Source: Mauremys mutica (Eukaryota > Chordata > Testudines > Geoemydidae). From it: a stretch of 64,000 nucleotides of DNA. The notes under the pieces were generated by a model that was not told the origin of the DNA, ran no database searches, and saw only the letters and a list, made by a program, of their open reading frames with translations. The stretch covers positions 13,425,925 to 13,489,924 of the forward strand of contig NC_059087.1 of NCBI RefSeq assembly GCF_020497125.1, read 5' to 3'. Below, one piece after another: positions 1-11,070 of the stretch. A program made the position numbers and the translations under genes. Each line of letters begins with the position of its first letter. Positions within the stretch are counted from its first letter, which is position 1.

Positions 1-205
1 CTAAATAAAGGCTTAATTAATTAAAATAAAAGTGCCCATCACATCAATATTCTGTGGCTGGGTACCTTTGCCTTGGGATTGGATTTTTCATCATGGAATC
101 ATTAAGGGAATTCTGGTTTTTTGTGTTCTATGAATCTTGGCTCCGGGGTTCAGGCTTGTAAGGTGGGTCTCATGAGCCTAATTGCTTAATATGAAAAAGC
201 TGTAG

Positions 206-345
206 CTTGGAGGTAGGGTGATCAGACAGTAAGTGTGAAAAATTGGGACAGGGGGTGGGGGGTAACAGTAGCCTATATAAGAAAAAGACCCAATAATCGG
301 GACTGTCCCTATAAAATCGGGACATCTGGTCACCCTACTTGGAGG
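206..345. mobile_element. Short non-autonomous hAT-type MITE with 8-bp target duplication
   Basis: The element proper is 214-337 (124 bp). It starts TAGGGTGATCAGA and ends with the inverted complement TCTGGTCACCCTA. It is flanked on both sides by the same octamer CTTGGAGG (206-213 and 338-345). An exact 8-bp duplication with short terminal inverted repeats is the signature of hAT transposition. There is no coding capacity. A second copy in opposite orientation lies at 19139-19258. The superfamily call is inferred from the target-site length. Confidence 0.8.
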
Positions 346-685
346 CACCCTAGCAAGAGAGGACAAACTTCTCCAGCTGCTTAAAGTGGAAAAAATAAAA
401 CCTTCTTGAAGAGCAGAGTCTGGGAATAAAGGGGTCAGATCAGTCAGTTTAACAGGTATCATGTGGGTGAGGTTGATTTGTGTAATCACTCTAACTCTTT
501 GACTGGCTTGGGTGGGGGAATGTGTCCTTGATGGGCCTAATGCAATATAGTTAGTGAGGGGAGGAGCAGAGTTTCTCGCACGGACATGAAATAAAATGAA
601 TCCTAGAAATGCAGGGCTGCAAGGGACCTTGAGAGGTCATCAAGTCCAGCCCCCTGTGCTGAGGCAGGACCAAGTAAACCTAGAC

Positions 686-1495
686 CAGAGGTGGGCAAAC
701 TTTTTGGGCCAAGGGCCACATCTGGGTGGGGAAAATGCATGTAGGGCTGGGGAAGGGGGACAGGGTGCAGTGTGCAGACTCAGGAGGCTCAGGACAAAGG
801 GTTGGGGTGCAGGAGGGGGTGTGGAGTGCAGGAGGGGGCTCAGGGAAGGGGGTTGGGGTGCAGGAGGGGGTACAGAGTGCAGGAGGGGGCTCAGGGAAGG
901 GGTGCGGGGAGGAGTGCAGGATGGGGCTCAGGGCAGGAGGTTGGGGCACAGGAGGGTTTCAGGGTGTACAGGGGGTCTCAGGGCAGGGGGTTGGGGTGTG
1001 ACAGGAGGCTCAGAGCAGGGGGTTGGGGTGTGGGGTGCAGGAGGGGGTTGGGGGTGTTGGCTCTGGCCCGGCACCGCTTACCTGGAGCAGCTCCGGGGTG
1101 GCAGTGGCATGCAGCAGGGCTAAGATAGGCTCCCTGCCTGCCCTGGCCCCGCGCCGCTCCCGGAAGCAGCCGGCACCACGTCCCTGCGGCCCCTGGGGAT
1201 GGGGGGAGAGAGGGCTCCGCGCGCTGCCCTCCCCTGCAGGTACCTCCCCCGAAGCTCCCATTGGCCGTGGTTCCCTGTTCCCGGCCAATGGGAGCTGCGG
1301 GGGGTGGTGCCTGGAGGCTAGGGCAGTGCATGGAATCCTCTGTCCCCTCTCCCCCAGGGGCCACAGGGACGTGGTGCCAGCTGCTTCCAGCAGCGGCGAG
1401 GGGCCTGCAGCGCCATGGGGGTGGCAATCCTGTGGGCCAGACCCAAAGCTCTGACAAGCCGGATACGGCCCGCAGGCTGTAGTTTGCCCACCCCG
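686..1495. mobile_element. Non-autonomous hAT element nested in CR1
   Basis: The left end starts CAGAGGTGGGCAAACT at 686 and the right end reads AGTTTGCCCACCCCG, ending at 1495. These form a terminal inverted repeat of about 15 bp. The flanking octamers are ACCTAGAC (678-685) and AACTAGAC (1496-1503), a 7 of 8 match that fits a hAT target duplication and closes the CR1 sequence on either side. The interior is G-rich and holds a tandem array at about 767-1065. The overlapping open frames within it are by-products of low stop-codon density, and no transposase is visible. Confidence 0.8.
767..1065. repeat. G-rich degenerate minisatellite inside the hAT element
   Basis: Imperfect repetition of units built from GGGGTTGGGGTGCAGGAG and GGGCTCAGGG motifs, with unit lengths around 30-40 bp. 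The strand is strongly purine-skewed, with many runs of three or more G on the + strand, so G-quadruplex formation is conceivable. It belongs to the host transposon and not to flanking DNA, because both ends lie inside the terminal repeats. Confidence 0.7.
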
Positions 1496-2085
1496 AACTA
1501 GACCATCCCTGACAGGTTTGTCCAACCTGTTCTTAAAAACGTCCAGTGAGGGGGATTCCACAACCTCCCTTGGAAGCCTATTTGAATGCTTAATTATCCT
1601 TACAGTTTGATAGGTTTTCCTAGTATCTAACCCTAATCCCCCTTGCTGCAGATTTAGCCCATTATTTCTTGTTGTACCTTCGTGGACATGGAGAACAATT
1701 GAGATTTGTTTTGTCTTTTTAACCTTTTCTCATAGGTCAGGTTTTCTAAACCATTTATCATTTTTGCTGCTCTCCTCTGGACTCCAATTTATCCACATCT
1801 GTCCTAAAGTGTGGCACGCAGAATTGGACACAGTACTCCAGCTGAGGCCTCACCAGTGAGAAGTAGAGCGTGACAATTACTTCCTGTGTCTCACATACAA
1901 CACACCATATCCAGAGTGATATTTGCCTATTTTGCAACTGCGTCACATTTTTGACTCATTCAAGGTATGATCCACTCTATACACCGTTTCAGCAGTACTA
2001 CCACCTCACCATTTTGTAGCTGTGCGTTTGTTTTTTCCTTCCCAAATGTCATACTTTGCATGTGTCTTTACTGAATGACGTTAAT

Positions 2086-2875
2086 CAAGACACGTGCAAA
2101 GTACCCGAGAGAAAGCTAGTGACAAAGAGTTGTACTGTGAAGCTGCTTTACAGGACTGACAGTACAGAGCGCTGTGCAGTAAATCTCTGAGCGAGAAGCC
2201 GGCTTTGTGGAGCTCCCAGATCTCAGAGTGAGCATGGCTGACCTCAAGCGCCATTTAAAATTACTTTAAACAAAACTGCAACAGTGACCACATCAACTAG
2301 CTCAATTAGCCTCCTACTTCCATTCATGGAAGGCTCTGCTCTTAAATCTGATCTGGTCCCAACACAGTCATTTCCAGCAGCCGGAGCTCAGACTGCAGCA
2401 CTTAACACCCTATTAAACTGCACACACCTGCCGTCTTGCTTCCCGCTCGCCACTGCTGCCACTCAGGGCTCTGGTGAGCTGATCTTTGCTGTCGTGCTGG
2501 ATGCGGCTAATACTCTCGGTGGAATTATATATGCCCTCTCAGTCACACACAAAATGTCACGAGGAGAGGATACATGGCCTTCTCGTCTAAAAAACAGATG
2601 GCTAGGCAGTATAAAAACCAAACAACTCGCGGCTCCAATGTCAGTAACTGCTTGGCGTGTGCCTGGCCACGATGCTCCAGGGTGAATTATAAAGCTATTC
2701 TGTGCTTGAAGAAGAAGAGAAGCCGTTTAATTGGTGCCGTTATTGGTTATATTACGGTCTCAGCTGAGAGTAGGGATCAGTTACGTGGTACACTATACAG
2801 ACATGTAAGAGACCATCCCTGCCCCAAATAACTTACAAGATGGACTTAGGGTATGGAATAAGAAAACTTATTATT
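2086..2875. other. Unassigned non-coding stretch
   Basis: I see no gene and no clear repeat boundary. An open frame at 2284-2685 has no recognisable protein features. The end of the stretch (about 2805-2850) resembles the worn 3' part of an old reptile interspersed repeat that recurs near 20.6 and 42.5 kb. Confidence 0.4.
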
Positions 2876-3000
2876 GTTAGAGGATGAACTGAGACACAGA
2901 GAGATTAAGTGATTTTGCCAAGGTCACACAAGGCGTTTGTAGCAGAGGGGGGAATTGAACCCAGATCCCTGGCGCTGTCATTTCTCAGTGGAATGGCCAC
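2876..3000 (-). repeat. MIR-type SINE fragment
   Basis: The + strand shows the reverse complement of the MIR core: a segment like ACTGAGACACAGAGAGATTA, then CCAAGGTCACACAAGG, then AATTGAACCCAGATCCC. These are the conserved 'tgtgacc-ttggg' and 'ctcag-ttt' blocks of this ancient amniote SINE. It is old and diverged with no sharp ends. Confidence 0.7.
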
Positions 3001-3017
3001 AGTTTAATTAATTAATA

Positions 3018-3206
3018 ATTGGAGATATACCAATCTCCTAGAACTGGAAGGGACCTTGAAAGGTCCTTGAGTCCAGCCCCCTGCCTTCATTAGCAGGACC
3101 AAGTACTGATTTTTGCCCTAGATCCCTAAGTGGCCCCCTCAAGGATTGAGCTCACAACCCTGGGTTTAGCAGGCCAATGCTCAAACCACTGAGCTATCCC
3201 TCCCCT
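3018..3206 (-). repeat. Turtle tRNA-derived SINE (Cry / tRNA-Lys type)
   Basis: Read on the minus strand, the element begins with GGGGAGGGATAGCTCAGTGG, containing a pol III A-box-like TAGCTCAGTGG. It then has a B-box-like segment near 3143-3155 (complement of GGATTGAGCTCACAACC). It ends in a CR1-like tail that includes the complement of TCCTAGAACTGGAAGGGACC. This head-plus-CR1-tail arrangement is the SINE family I know from hidden-necked turtles. It is nearly full length and is the best single lineage marker in the window. The assignment is from memory. Confidence 0.8.
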
Positions 3207-4501
3207 ACAGCCTTAGAGCTTTTCAGCGGTGTCCGCCTTGCTTCACACATTTACCTGTCATTTAGAAAGTGTAAATCAGAAATGTTCTGCACCTCTCAGT
3301 ATATGGCATGGAGCCATTTCCTGTGCTGAGTGGCAAGCTGGTCACTGTAAGAGGAGAAAGGGCATTTACCCACTGTCGTGATTATCTGGTACATTGACCA
3401 CTTGTCAAAATCAAGCCTATGTCCTTCCTTCCCACCCACACAGAATCCTTGAGGAATACGGGTAGTCTTTTGAAAAGTAACTAGTGAGCTAGGGTGCTTT
3501 CAAATTTGGGGAGCCTCATCTTGTGCACCTTCAAGGGGCCTGATTTTCAGCAAGTGGTGGACATCCAACCAAAAATGGATGCACCCCAAATCACTGCCCA
3601 CTTTTGAAAATCTTGCCTGTGTGCAAAACAGTATACGCAGTCTGGGTCTCATGCGCTATTTGTATAGCCTGCAGGCTTAATAAGTAAATAATTGGACTCC
3701 AAATGCTGCACAAATTCAGATCTTTTTAGTTTGAAGTTTTTCTCTGTGTCTCAAAGCCTGTAACTGAGTTAAAATGTAGATTTCTAGCCAGCAGGATGTG
3801 GCTGCTTTAATGGAAGTATGGATGGGAGGGTGACAGAGAGAAAAGTAAATCAGAAATAAAATACAAAGTCCATTAATGGTTTTACCCATGGGATGAATAT
3901 ATTTTCCCTTAGTTTTTTCAATGAGATCCTGTTTATCTTGATTGCCTGGTGCAGTTTTCTTACAAGGTTGGCTGCTGCATCACTGGAGTGTTACTGTCAT
4001 GGTAATGAAGTGAAAGCAACAAGCCCAGGGGGAGCCAAGCAACTCAAGCAGCCTTCTTCAATGCGATCCATGTGCTCATTGATAGCCTTGGATGGTGGCT
4101 GGAGTAAGGACTGGGAAGAGATTTAAAATAAAGAGAAGTTGTGGCATGATTTGCTGTGTCATGTTCTGAAGAGCAGGAGGAATAATAATAGAGTCTTGGT
4201 CCTTTAAAATTCTTTCTGCTTTGCAGGGTAAGTTCCTGCAAAGGAAAGACCATCCCTACCTGCAGGACAGGAGGAGTTTTAATGTGCCATGATTCTTCTT
4301 AACATGACAGAGTGCAGAGGGATCCCACAACATGACAAAATTCTCCACTTCAATCCCTGATGTGGCTCTCTATCGCACATACCACAATTGTCCTACACAG
4401 AGACCGTCCGCTGCTAGAAGGGAGGACGGTGTCTGAGAAATGGCCCCAAAGAGTCATTAGAGATCTGCAGTGAACAGTCCCACCTTGTGGTAGATGGAGT
4501 T
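3207..4501. other. Non-coding stretch with one small fold-back at 3535-3619
   Basis: No gene is visible. At 3535-3619 the left part (GGCCTGATTTTCAGCAAGTGG region) pairs imperfectly with the right part (CCACTTTTGAAAATCTTGCC), a palindromic MITE-like relic of a family that recurs near 16.6 and 32.1 kb. The remaining sequence shows no structure I can assign. Confidence 0.5.
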
Positions 4502-4502
4502 T

Positions 4503-4932
4503 TAGGGCAGGCTTACAGGTGAAATGCCGCATCGGCGTTGCTGCACAGATGCAGCAGTGCTGCTGTAGCTCTTGAATGAAGACGCTCTATGCCGATGGGA
4601 GAGAGCTCTCCCATTGGCGTAGTTAATCCACCTCCCCGAGAGGTGGTAGCTCTGTTGATGGGAGAAGCTCTGTGCCTACGTTGGTGTAGTTAATCCACCC
4701 CGAGAGGTGGTAGCTCTGTCGATGGGAGAAGCTCTATGCCTACGTTGGTGTAGTTAATCCACCCCAAGAGGTGGTAGCTCTGTCAATGGGAGAAGCTCTC
4801 CTGCCAGCATAGCACTCTCTACACTAGGGATAAGGTTGGTATAAATACATCGCTAGGGAGATGTGGATTTTTCACACCCTTGAGCAGCGTAGTTATGCTG
4901 ATGTTAGTCAGTAGTGTAAATCAGGCTGTAGG
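4503..4932. mobile_element. Palindromic reptile MITE with expanded interior
   Basis: The ends are weakly inverted (GCAGGCTTACA at the left; the complement of TGTAAATCAGGCTGTAGGG at the right). The interior holds the blocks 'gagaggtggtagct', 'ttaatccacc' and 'ttttcacacccttgagc' that I associate with a common turtle MITE family. The interior contains three tandem copies of a 64-67 bp unit, so the copy is longer than a simple MITE. No target duplication is clear and the outer limits are approximate. Confidence 0.6.
4618..4800. repeat. Three-copy tandem repeat, 64-67 bp unit
   Basis: Units start at 4618 (67 bp), 4685 (64 bp) and 4749 (partial, about 52 bp). Each begins GTAGTTAATCCACC (preceded by C or T) and continues through GAGGTGGTAGCTCTGT and GATGGGAGAAGCTCT. 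Units two and three differ at only a few positions. The first has three extra bases. The high similarity suggests local slippage or unequal exchange after insertion of the host MITE. Confidence 0.9.
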
Positions 4933-4975
4933 GAGGGACACCATAATGGGGGTTGCATTCCTGACTATCTTGGCT

Positions 4976-5125
4976 ATTAGCCATTGATGGATCTATTATC
5001 CATGGACTTATCTAATTCATTTTTTAACACAATTATACTTTTGGCCTTCACAACATCCCCTGTCAATGAGTTCCATGGGTTGACTATGTGTCATGTGAAG
5101 AGTGTAGCTTCCCTTTAAATGTTTA
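4976..5125 (-). repeat. Old CR1-like LINE fragment
   Basis: The + strand contains the complement of a diverged CR1 3' region, recognisable by the succession ACTTATCTAATTCATTTTTT, ACTTTTGGCCTTCACAACATC, AATGAGTTCCATGGGTTGAC and a GTGTGAAGAGTGTAG block. It is more diverged than the other CR1 copies here and has no usable reading frame. Boundaries are approximate. Confidence 0.6.
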
Positions 5126-6426
5126 GCCGGTCTTTATTTAACAGCAATAAGGTTGGCAAAATTATGTCAAGTCCTTAGAAGCTTGTACACTCATAGTCTG
5201 ATACCTCTGACCCTACTGTAGTTACTAAAGAATGACTTAGGAAGGATAAAGGAGAAATTACTGTAAATTGGAAAATAGGTTGGGCAAACTGCTGGATTTT
5301 ACAATATTACTCTGAGATCATCACTTTTACATCGCATCTAAACAGGACAATGCTCAAACTGGCTTTTAATTGCATAAGTGCTTGTCCTCCTCTATGCTAA
5401 AACCACACATTATATGGAACTCTGATCATTTTGATAAGCACTGTTATTGTGCTATTCCTGTGTCATTCTTCTTGTATAGATAGTACTTTATATGAAATGT
5501 TCCTCTAAAGCGTAATCAGATTTCCAGCAATCCTTCTGTTTATTATTTTGGTGAATAATTTAAATGGTCTCTCTTCTAAGTTGGCTGCAGTCAGTCACTT
5601 TGGTTTCTGGACTACTCAAGAATCTGAATATTTTTTGCAGATTTCCTATCTAGTCTGATTTTCAATCTCAGCGCTAATGGTGCTTTCAACAACTCTCCTT
5701 CCACTGCCCAGTTGCAATTGCTGTTGAGAGAATTTTTGTTCCTACTGATCATTTGCCTAAACTGTTCCTTTAACAGTTTAAAATCATCATGGCCGCCCTT
5801 CCAGAAGCCAGCATGAAAGAAAGTGATGTATAGTTTAAGATTATTTAAAGGTAGCAGTAAAAATAAACTAACAAAGCTTTCCCTCAGCCCCTTCAGTTCT
5901 CATGCACAGTAACTTAGCCAGTGGCCCCAGATAAAATGTTTTATCTTTCAAATTCCCTGCTGGACACAATACTGAACACTGCCTCCTCCGAGGGATTACT
6001 GATTCTGCAGGCAGGCAACGTGGGTGGTCTTTTCTACCTTTAAAGTTACTGGCAGTGCAGCAGCTTCTGTGATGCTCTTGTCTTGAATCGAATATCAGAA
6101 AGAAACAGATGCACGCGACACGGTCAAGCTTGAAACTGCTTTCGTATATTCTGAAGTATCTGTCCTATTAGAAGGCTTAAAAGTCATTTATCCTAAGACC
6201 CGTCTTTGAGGTAGGAGGTATGATAATGTGATGAATTTCAAATCAGACCTCCCCAGGGCTCTGTTATTTTCCAAACAGATTTTCATTTTAAGAAGGACAG
6301 TGGGGAATAGTTTATATAGAAGATTTGACAGCAAAAAAGTACTCTAACTTCCAATGGTTAGTATCTGCAGAGCAGACCCCAGGGGGCAGTGTGGCTAAAT
6401 ATCCAGAGGAGACAGGTTGAGCTCAC
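5126..6426. other. Unassigned non-coding stretch
   Basis: AT-rich sequence without a credible reading frame or repeat boundary. Confidence 0.4.
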
Positions 6427-6690
6427 TTAGGTCTGGTCTACACCAGTGAATAGCGTAGCTGAAGTCGAACTACCTTAGTTCGACTGACTTACCCGTCCAG
6501 ACGCAGTGGGGTCGAACTCCGCGGCTCCAAGGTCGACTCCGCCACCGCCGTTCACGGTGGTGGAGTTCCGGAGTCGACCGGAGCGCGTGGGGAGTTCGAA
6601 CTATCGCGTCTTGATTAGATGTGATAGTTCGAACTCCAAGAAGTCGAATTCATCGCGTCGACCCGCGCGGTAAGTATGGACCTACCCTTA
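6427..6690. mobile_element. CpG-rich Harbinger-like MITE
   Basis: The element is 6430-6687, with TTA on each side (6427-6429, 6688-6690), consistent with the 3-bp TWA duplications of PIF/Harbinger. The left end GGTCTGGTCTACACC and the complement of the right end (GGGTAGGTCCATAC) are imperfect inverted repeats. The interior is unusually rich in CpG (TCGAAC, GTCGAC, CCGCGG) and folds around CCGCCACCGCCGTTCACGG. CpG retention in methylated vertebrate DNA suggests a fairly young insertion. The superfamily call is inferred. Confidence 0.6.
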
Positions 6691-7604
6691 GAATTGCAAC
6701 TGTCCTGCAGTACCTAGGTGGTTTGATCCTCCAAGGTGTGTATTTAAGGATCAGTGGAGTAACAACTGGCCTACTGAGTCCTCACAGCCCGATTTTATTT
6801 CTTTTCATGTATGGTTAAAACAGAGCAGCCCATACATTTTTAACCAGTCATGGAAAACCCTGCAGAAGCATTCAAAATCCTCCAAATCTCTTGGGTCTGG
6901 AAATCTCATGAAAACAAGCTCTCTTGAGATTTCCATCAATCTCCCACGAGATTTCAACAGGAACCAGCAGAAGAGTCTCTCTCTTGGTATTTCAGTATTT
7001 CCTCCAGGAAATACAAAGCTACACTGTGGGCATGGGGTTGGTGGGAGATAACCAGAAAAGAAAGAGTTAATGAAATGCTCTTGATCCTCAAAGAAAGTTT
7101 GGTTTGAGTCTGGGGTGAAAGTTTGAGGGTTTCTCATTTTATTTGTGCCGGTGCAGCCGTCCCTTTTATTAACCATCTTCCCCCAAAATATGGACTAGAC
7201 TTGAATGCTGGATACTGCTGGAGCTTTCTGACCCAGCCTGGCAAACACTTACCACAGCCAGGGTTCTTGCGCCTCCCCCCTCCCAAAATGTGGTTGTGAG
7301 TTACATGCAACGCCCCCATTGCTGTCACTCCGCTGCTGATCAGACACCAGCAAAATGCGTGTTGCAGAGGTTGCTCTCGGTGAGAGACCATGTCTTCCCG
7401 CAGGCACCTACTGCAGTGACAGAATTCTGCTGTTCTGAGCCGAGCCCCATCTTCCCATGCCTGACTGGAGCCTTGGGGATTGGCCTGTCACAGACACCTG
7501 CCCATCCAGCCCTATCCCCGTTATTACTGGGTGTATTCAGCGCCCCATTGACCGAGGCTCTGCACAAACACACAGTCAGAGAAAGCCTCTGCCGTGAAGC
7601 GCTT
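6691..7604. other. Unassigned non-coding stretch
   Basis: Several open frames of about 85-146 codons overlap here on both strands but none shows a domain, signal peptide or exon-like boundary I recognise. Nothing else is seen. Confidence 0.4.
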
Positions 7605-7740
7605 ACAGGCCAAATGGATATGCCAGACAAAGAGCAGGAGGCGAAAGAAAGGCCCAGAGAGGGAAATGACTTGCCCAGGGTGACTCAACAGGCCAGTGGC
7701 ACAGCTGGGAATAGAACCCAGGTGTGTTGAGCTTGTGCTC
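7605..7740 (-). repeat. MIR-type SINE fragment
   Basis: The block GAAATGACTTGCCCAGGGTG followed by AGTGGCACAGCTGGGAATAG and AACCCAGG is the reverse complement of the MIR core ('ggttc', 'ctggctctgccac', 'tgacc-tgggcaagt'). Diverged, ends uncertain. Confidence 0.6.
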
Positions 7741-8984
7741 CTGGGAAAGGAAGGTGGTAAAAGCCCCAGGTGGGCATGAGAGGGGCTGAGTGCAGAGCAG
7801 GATCAGTGATAAATGCCTCACTCCCCCACTGTGTTCTAAGCTTATTAGCCAAGTCTGTACCACCCAGGTCTGTTCTCATTTGGATTTATAAATTCTGCTT
7901 CCTAATAGCACAGAGATGCTCTCCAGGCAGAGCACTTCAAGGTGATTATTGCTTGGCACTCAGGCGGCTAGAATCACTTGGTGTTTGATCTCTCTTCTTA
8001 CCTGAGGCATGCTATAATCTCCTGAATCATGCCTGCTGCGTCTGATTGCTTCGGCACCTCAGATGTGACTGGACACTGAGCCCTCATCAAATTCTGCTGC
8101 TCCCTTTGGCTGTGTTTTGCTCCTTGCTCCATCTGCTGCCTTTGGCGATGCGTTCCCTAATTGCAGCCACCCTTTGTGCAAAGTACATGTGGCGAGAGGG
8201 CGACTTGCTCTACACGTTTCTTTTAAAGCTCAGCCTTTCCTCTGCGCAGGGTGAGCTAAGCAAACCTTTATGTGTAGTGAGTAAGCCACTATGCTCTAGT
8301 GTGCATCCCAGTTAAACCACCTTCTCAGGCTGGCTCCTGGCAGTGCGTCAACCATCTTCCCTTGCCCTGCTTGATTAGGGCGAGACAGAGCCAGATGGCC
8401 CCCCATTGGTGGAGAAGTTCTAAACAGCCACTAGGAGCGGAAGCCAGAGTTCTCACACACTAAATTACCAGTAAGAATAAGCTTAACTGCACCAGACACC
8501 TTATTGCTTTCCTATCTGGAGCCAGCCAAATTACTGTGGGCCAGGAGGATGGAGGGCAATGCAAATTCCCCTCCGATTTGGGTGCCAGGGTTCAGAACGG
8601 CAGCCTTCTGTCATCCGAGGGAGTTCCCCAGGCTGGCGTGCTCACTAAGCGTCTAGCTCTGAGTAAGGACTACGGGAGTGCATGTTACTGCTGCCTTCGA
8701 TCTGTCCATACACAGAAATGAGAACACGAGGAAGAGATGGAGCATAAGGCACCCCCTGGTGTGTGTTAATCTGCATTGCAGATGGGCGGGAGAGAGGGGT
8801 GAGTGGAGCGTCGACCTCACCTTGCCCTGACACGTTGGCCAGTGCAGCTGAGCTAACAGTAACCTGCCACTGGTATAGACCAGAAGTAGATTACTGCTCC
8901 CCTGGAGTAAGTGAGCAGCCGAGAGGAAGCTGGGACTTGGAGGGTCTCAGGTCTATCTATCTAAGATGGCCTCCATCACTGTAG
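7741..8984. other. Unassigned non-coding stretch
   Basis: Moderate GC content, no repeat edge recognised. The short open frames on both strands lack any protein signature. Confidence 0.4.
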
Positions 8985-9185
8985 TATTTGAGTGCCTCAC
9001 AATCCTTAATGTATTTATCCTCACTCAGAACTCTGAGGCAGGGCAGTGCTATTATTCCCTCTTTACAGATGGGGAACTGAGGCACAGAGAGAGCGAATGA
9101 CTTGTCCAAAGACACACAGGAGTGGCAGAGCAGGGAGTTGAACCCAGGCCTCCAGTTAGTCCCTTGACCACTTGACCATCCTTCC
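8985..9185 (-). repeat. MIR-type SINE
   Basis: One of the longer MIR copies. The + strand runs through the complement of the 3' part ('ctcacaatcctt...attcc'), then GATGGGGAACTGAGGCACAG, GACTTGTCCAAAGACACACA, GGCAGAGCAGGGAGTTGAAC and a worn head. The order matches MIR core structure in reverse orientation. Confidence 0.8.
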
Positions 9186-11033
9186 TTTCTGGCTCGCTCA
9201 TCAGGCAGCACAACTGCGCTCTGTAAGTGGCCAAGCCAGCCATTAGCAAGCAGAGGCAGTCCAGGAGCCTCCTCTCCAGCAGCACCTGTCCCCTGGACTT
9301 GGTTAGATTGGATGAGACGGACTCCAGATCTAAAAGGCCCCTCGGTTTAGATTTTATAAACCCCAAATCCAATTGCCTGAGGTTTGGCAAGAGCCAGGCC
9401 CAGAGTCCTAGCTCAGGCTTCAATATCAAGGCGAATTAGTGGCAGAAAGTTGGAAGCTTAAAACAATGTTCCTCAAGTAAAGCTAACTATAAAAAAGTGT
9501 TCAGTTGTGCTCTGATTATACACAAAGAGGTGTTATATCTAAAACATCCCTTTGGACATCTTTCTGTCATCCCCAGAACAAAAGGTTGTTTTATGTAACA
9601 GACTAGACAGGAATAGATTTTATTTCAGTAGCATGGCGACAGGCCTGAGTCATTTCTTGATTGCCATGAGCTGTGATAGACTGTCACTCTGAGAACACAC
9701 AAGTAAACAGGGAACTTTTTCCATTAAGCAAGGATAGTTTTCAGTCGATCTCTTAATGGAGCAATGTTATTTTGCTGTGTGTACCTGGGTATCATTACGA
9801 ATAGCAAGATTTACTAGTGGCTGAAAGCCAGGAGGTTCATGGGCAATTTATTTCCATAGTGCTATTGCATATGTGTGTTCTTGGAAAATGAAAAACATTC
9901 AGGGTGCTTTTTTTGCATTCTGGACTGATACCATTATGTCTCTGTTGCTGCTCCTACTTCTAACACAGCACAACATACCCTGCTGGTTAACATCAAAGGA
10001 GCTGGGAAGCATCATTAAAGTTGAATCCCAAGAAGTAATTAAGTATCCATAGATGCACCACAAATTACGCCACAATTTATTTTTGGTACATCTGATGTGC
10101 AATGGCATTGTCCTTTGAACTTCTATAAGTTTTTGTTCTCCCCTTTTAGTGAATCAAGGTGAGTATGGACTAAGAGAAAAATTCTACTCTCAGGACTACA
10201 CAGTGGCCATTTCCAACACCAACATCTTCCTTTTCCAATAGAAGCAAGAGCTGCTTGACTTCAATGGGAGTTCTGAATATGTAGGTGAGAGCAGTCAAAA
10301 TCTGTGTGTCGATCTGAGAAAGGAATTTTGCTCTTCAACAATAGATTTCATAGTAAATACTTGCGTTATTAAATACCACTTTCTCTCACCACAGGTATCA
10401 AGTAGAAAGAATTGATCAAGTGGCTTGAACATACCTTGTTTTGTTAAAAATGTACAGAGAAGGATACAAAGAAGGAGACACTTCTAAATGCAGGTTGCCT
10501 GTTTCTGACGCAGTGATCTTGCTTTTCTAGAGATAAATCTGGTTCTCTTGTTAAAGGACTAAAAGGGGGAGACTGACAATCTCATCAAGGTGTCCTCACT
10601 TTGTGGTTTCACTGGAATGCTGCAAAGGATAATGTTAGCATTAGTGCTAGTGCATTCTGAGAGAGAATGAAGAGAGAGATGGCCCTGAACCACAACAGCG
10701 GATCCAATCTCCTCTTGCATCTTGTCGAGTTTCAGAACTGCTCCAAATTTACCAGCTGGCCTTTGGAACTGAACCAGGACAAAATCCTGGATACACGACT
10801 TTGGTAACGTTCAGGGGCTGAGCCCAAACATTGTGGCTCAAGCTTATCTTTATTTATGTATTAATGAGAGAAGGAAATAAATGTGTGGTGGCCTTTAGAG
10901 AAGCCCTGGAGTGTGCTAGATCTGGTCAGATGGTGCATTGTACGTGAGGGCTGAGAAGCTCCCAAATAGTACATGCAAGTATCAATAGTTCATGGGTGAG
11001 CGGACATACTGCCACACCGGTTGGCAGGGCCGC
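9186..11033. other. Unassigned non-coding stretch
   Basis: No gene, RNA or repeat boundary can be supported. Short TA-rich segments only. Confidence 0.4.
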
Positions 11034-11070
11034 CCAGAGGATTCAGGGGGCTTGGGGTCTTAGTCATCTC
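11034..11070. repeat. Truncated hAT terminus
   Basis: CAGGGCCGCCCAGAGGATTC followed by AGGGGGC closely matches the terminal repeat of the intact hAT element at 42668-42822 (right end, complement). Only this end is recognisable, so it is a fragment. Confidence 0.55.

Larger units (their letters stand above)
588..2085 (-). mobile_element. CR1 LINE 3' fragment, split by a later hAT insertion
   Basis: The minus strand carries the 3' part of a CR1 retrotransposon: the tail-proximal 3' UTR at about 588-685, then the end of the reverse-transcriptase frame from 1496 to about 2085. A surviving frame at 1758-1946 reads a degraded version of the CR1 C-terminal signature (SLVRPQLEYCVQF, then DVDKLE). 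Elsewhere the frame is broken, so this is a dead 5'-truncated copy. It is interrupted by an 810-bp hAT element at 686-1495, so the CR1 inserted first. The left edge is set by the reptile CR1 tail motif near CAAGGGACCTTGAG; the right edge is approximate. Confidence 0.85.

Noticed and set aside
596..1561. Glycine/proline-rich frames on both strands
   Set aside because: They run across hAT termini and a G-rich tandem array nested in a CR1, so they are not genes.
7290..7730. 146-codon frame
   Set aside because: Its end runs into a reverse MIR and an overlapping antisense frame is equally open; no protein signature.
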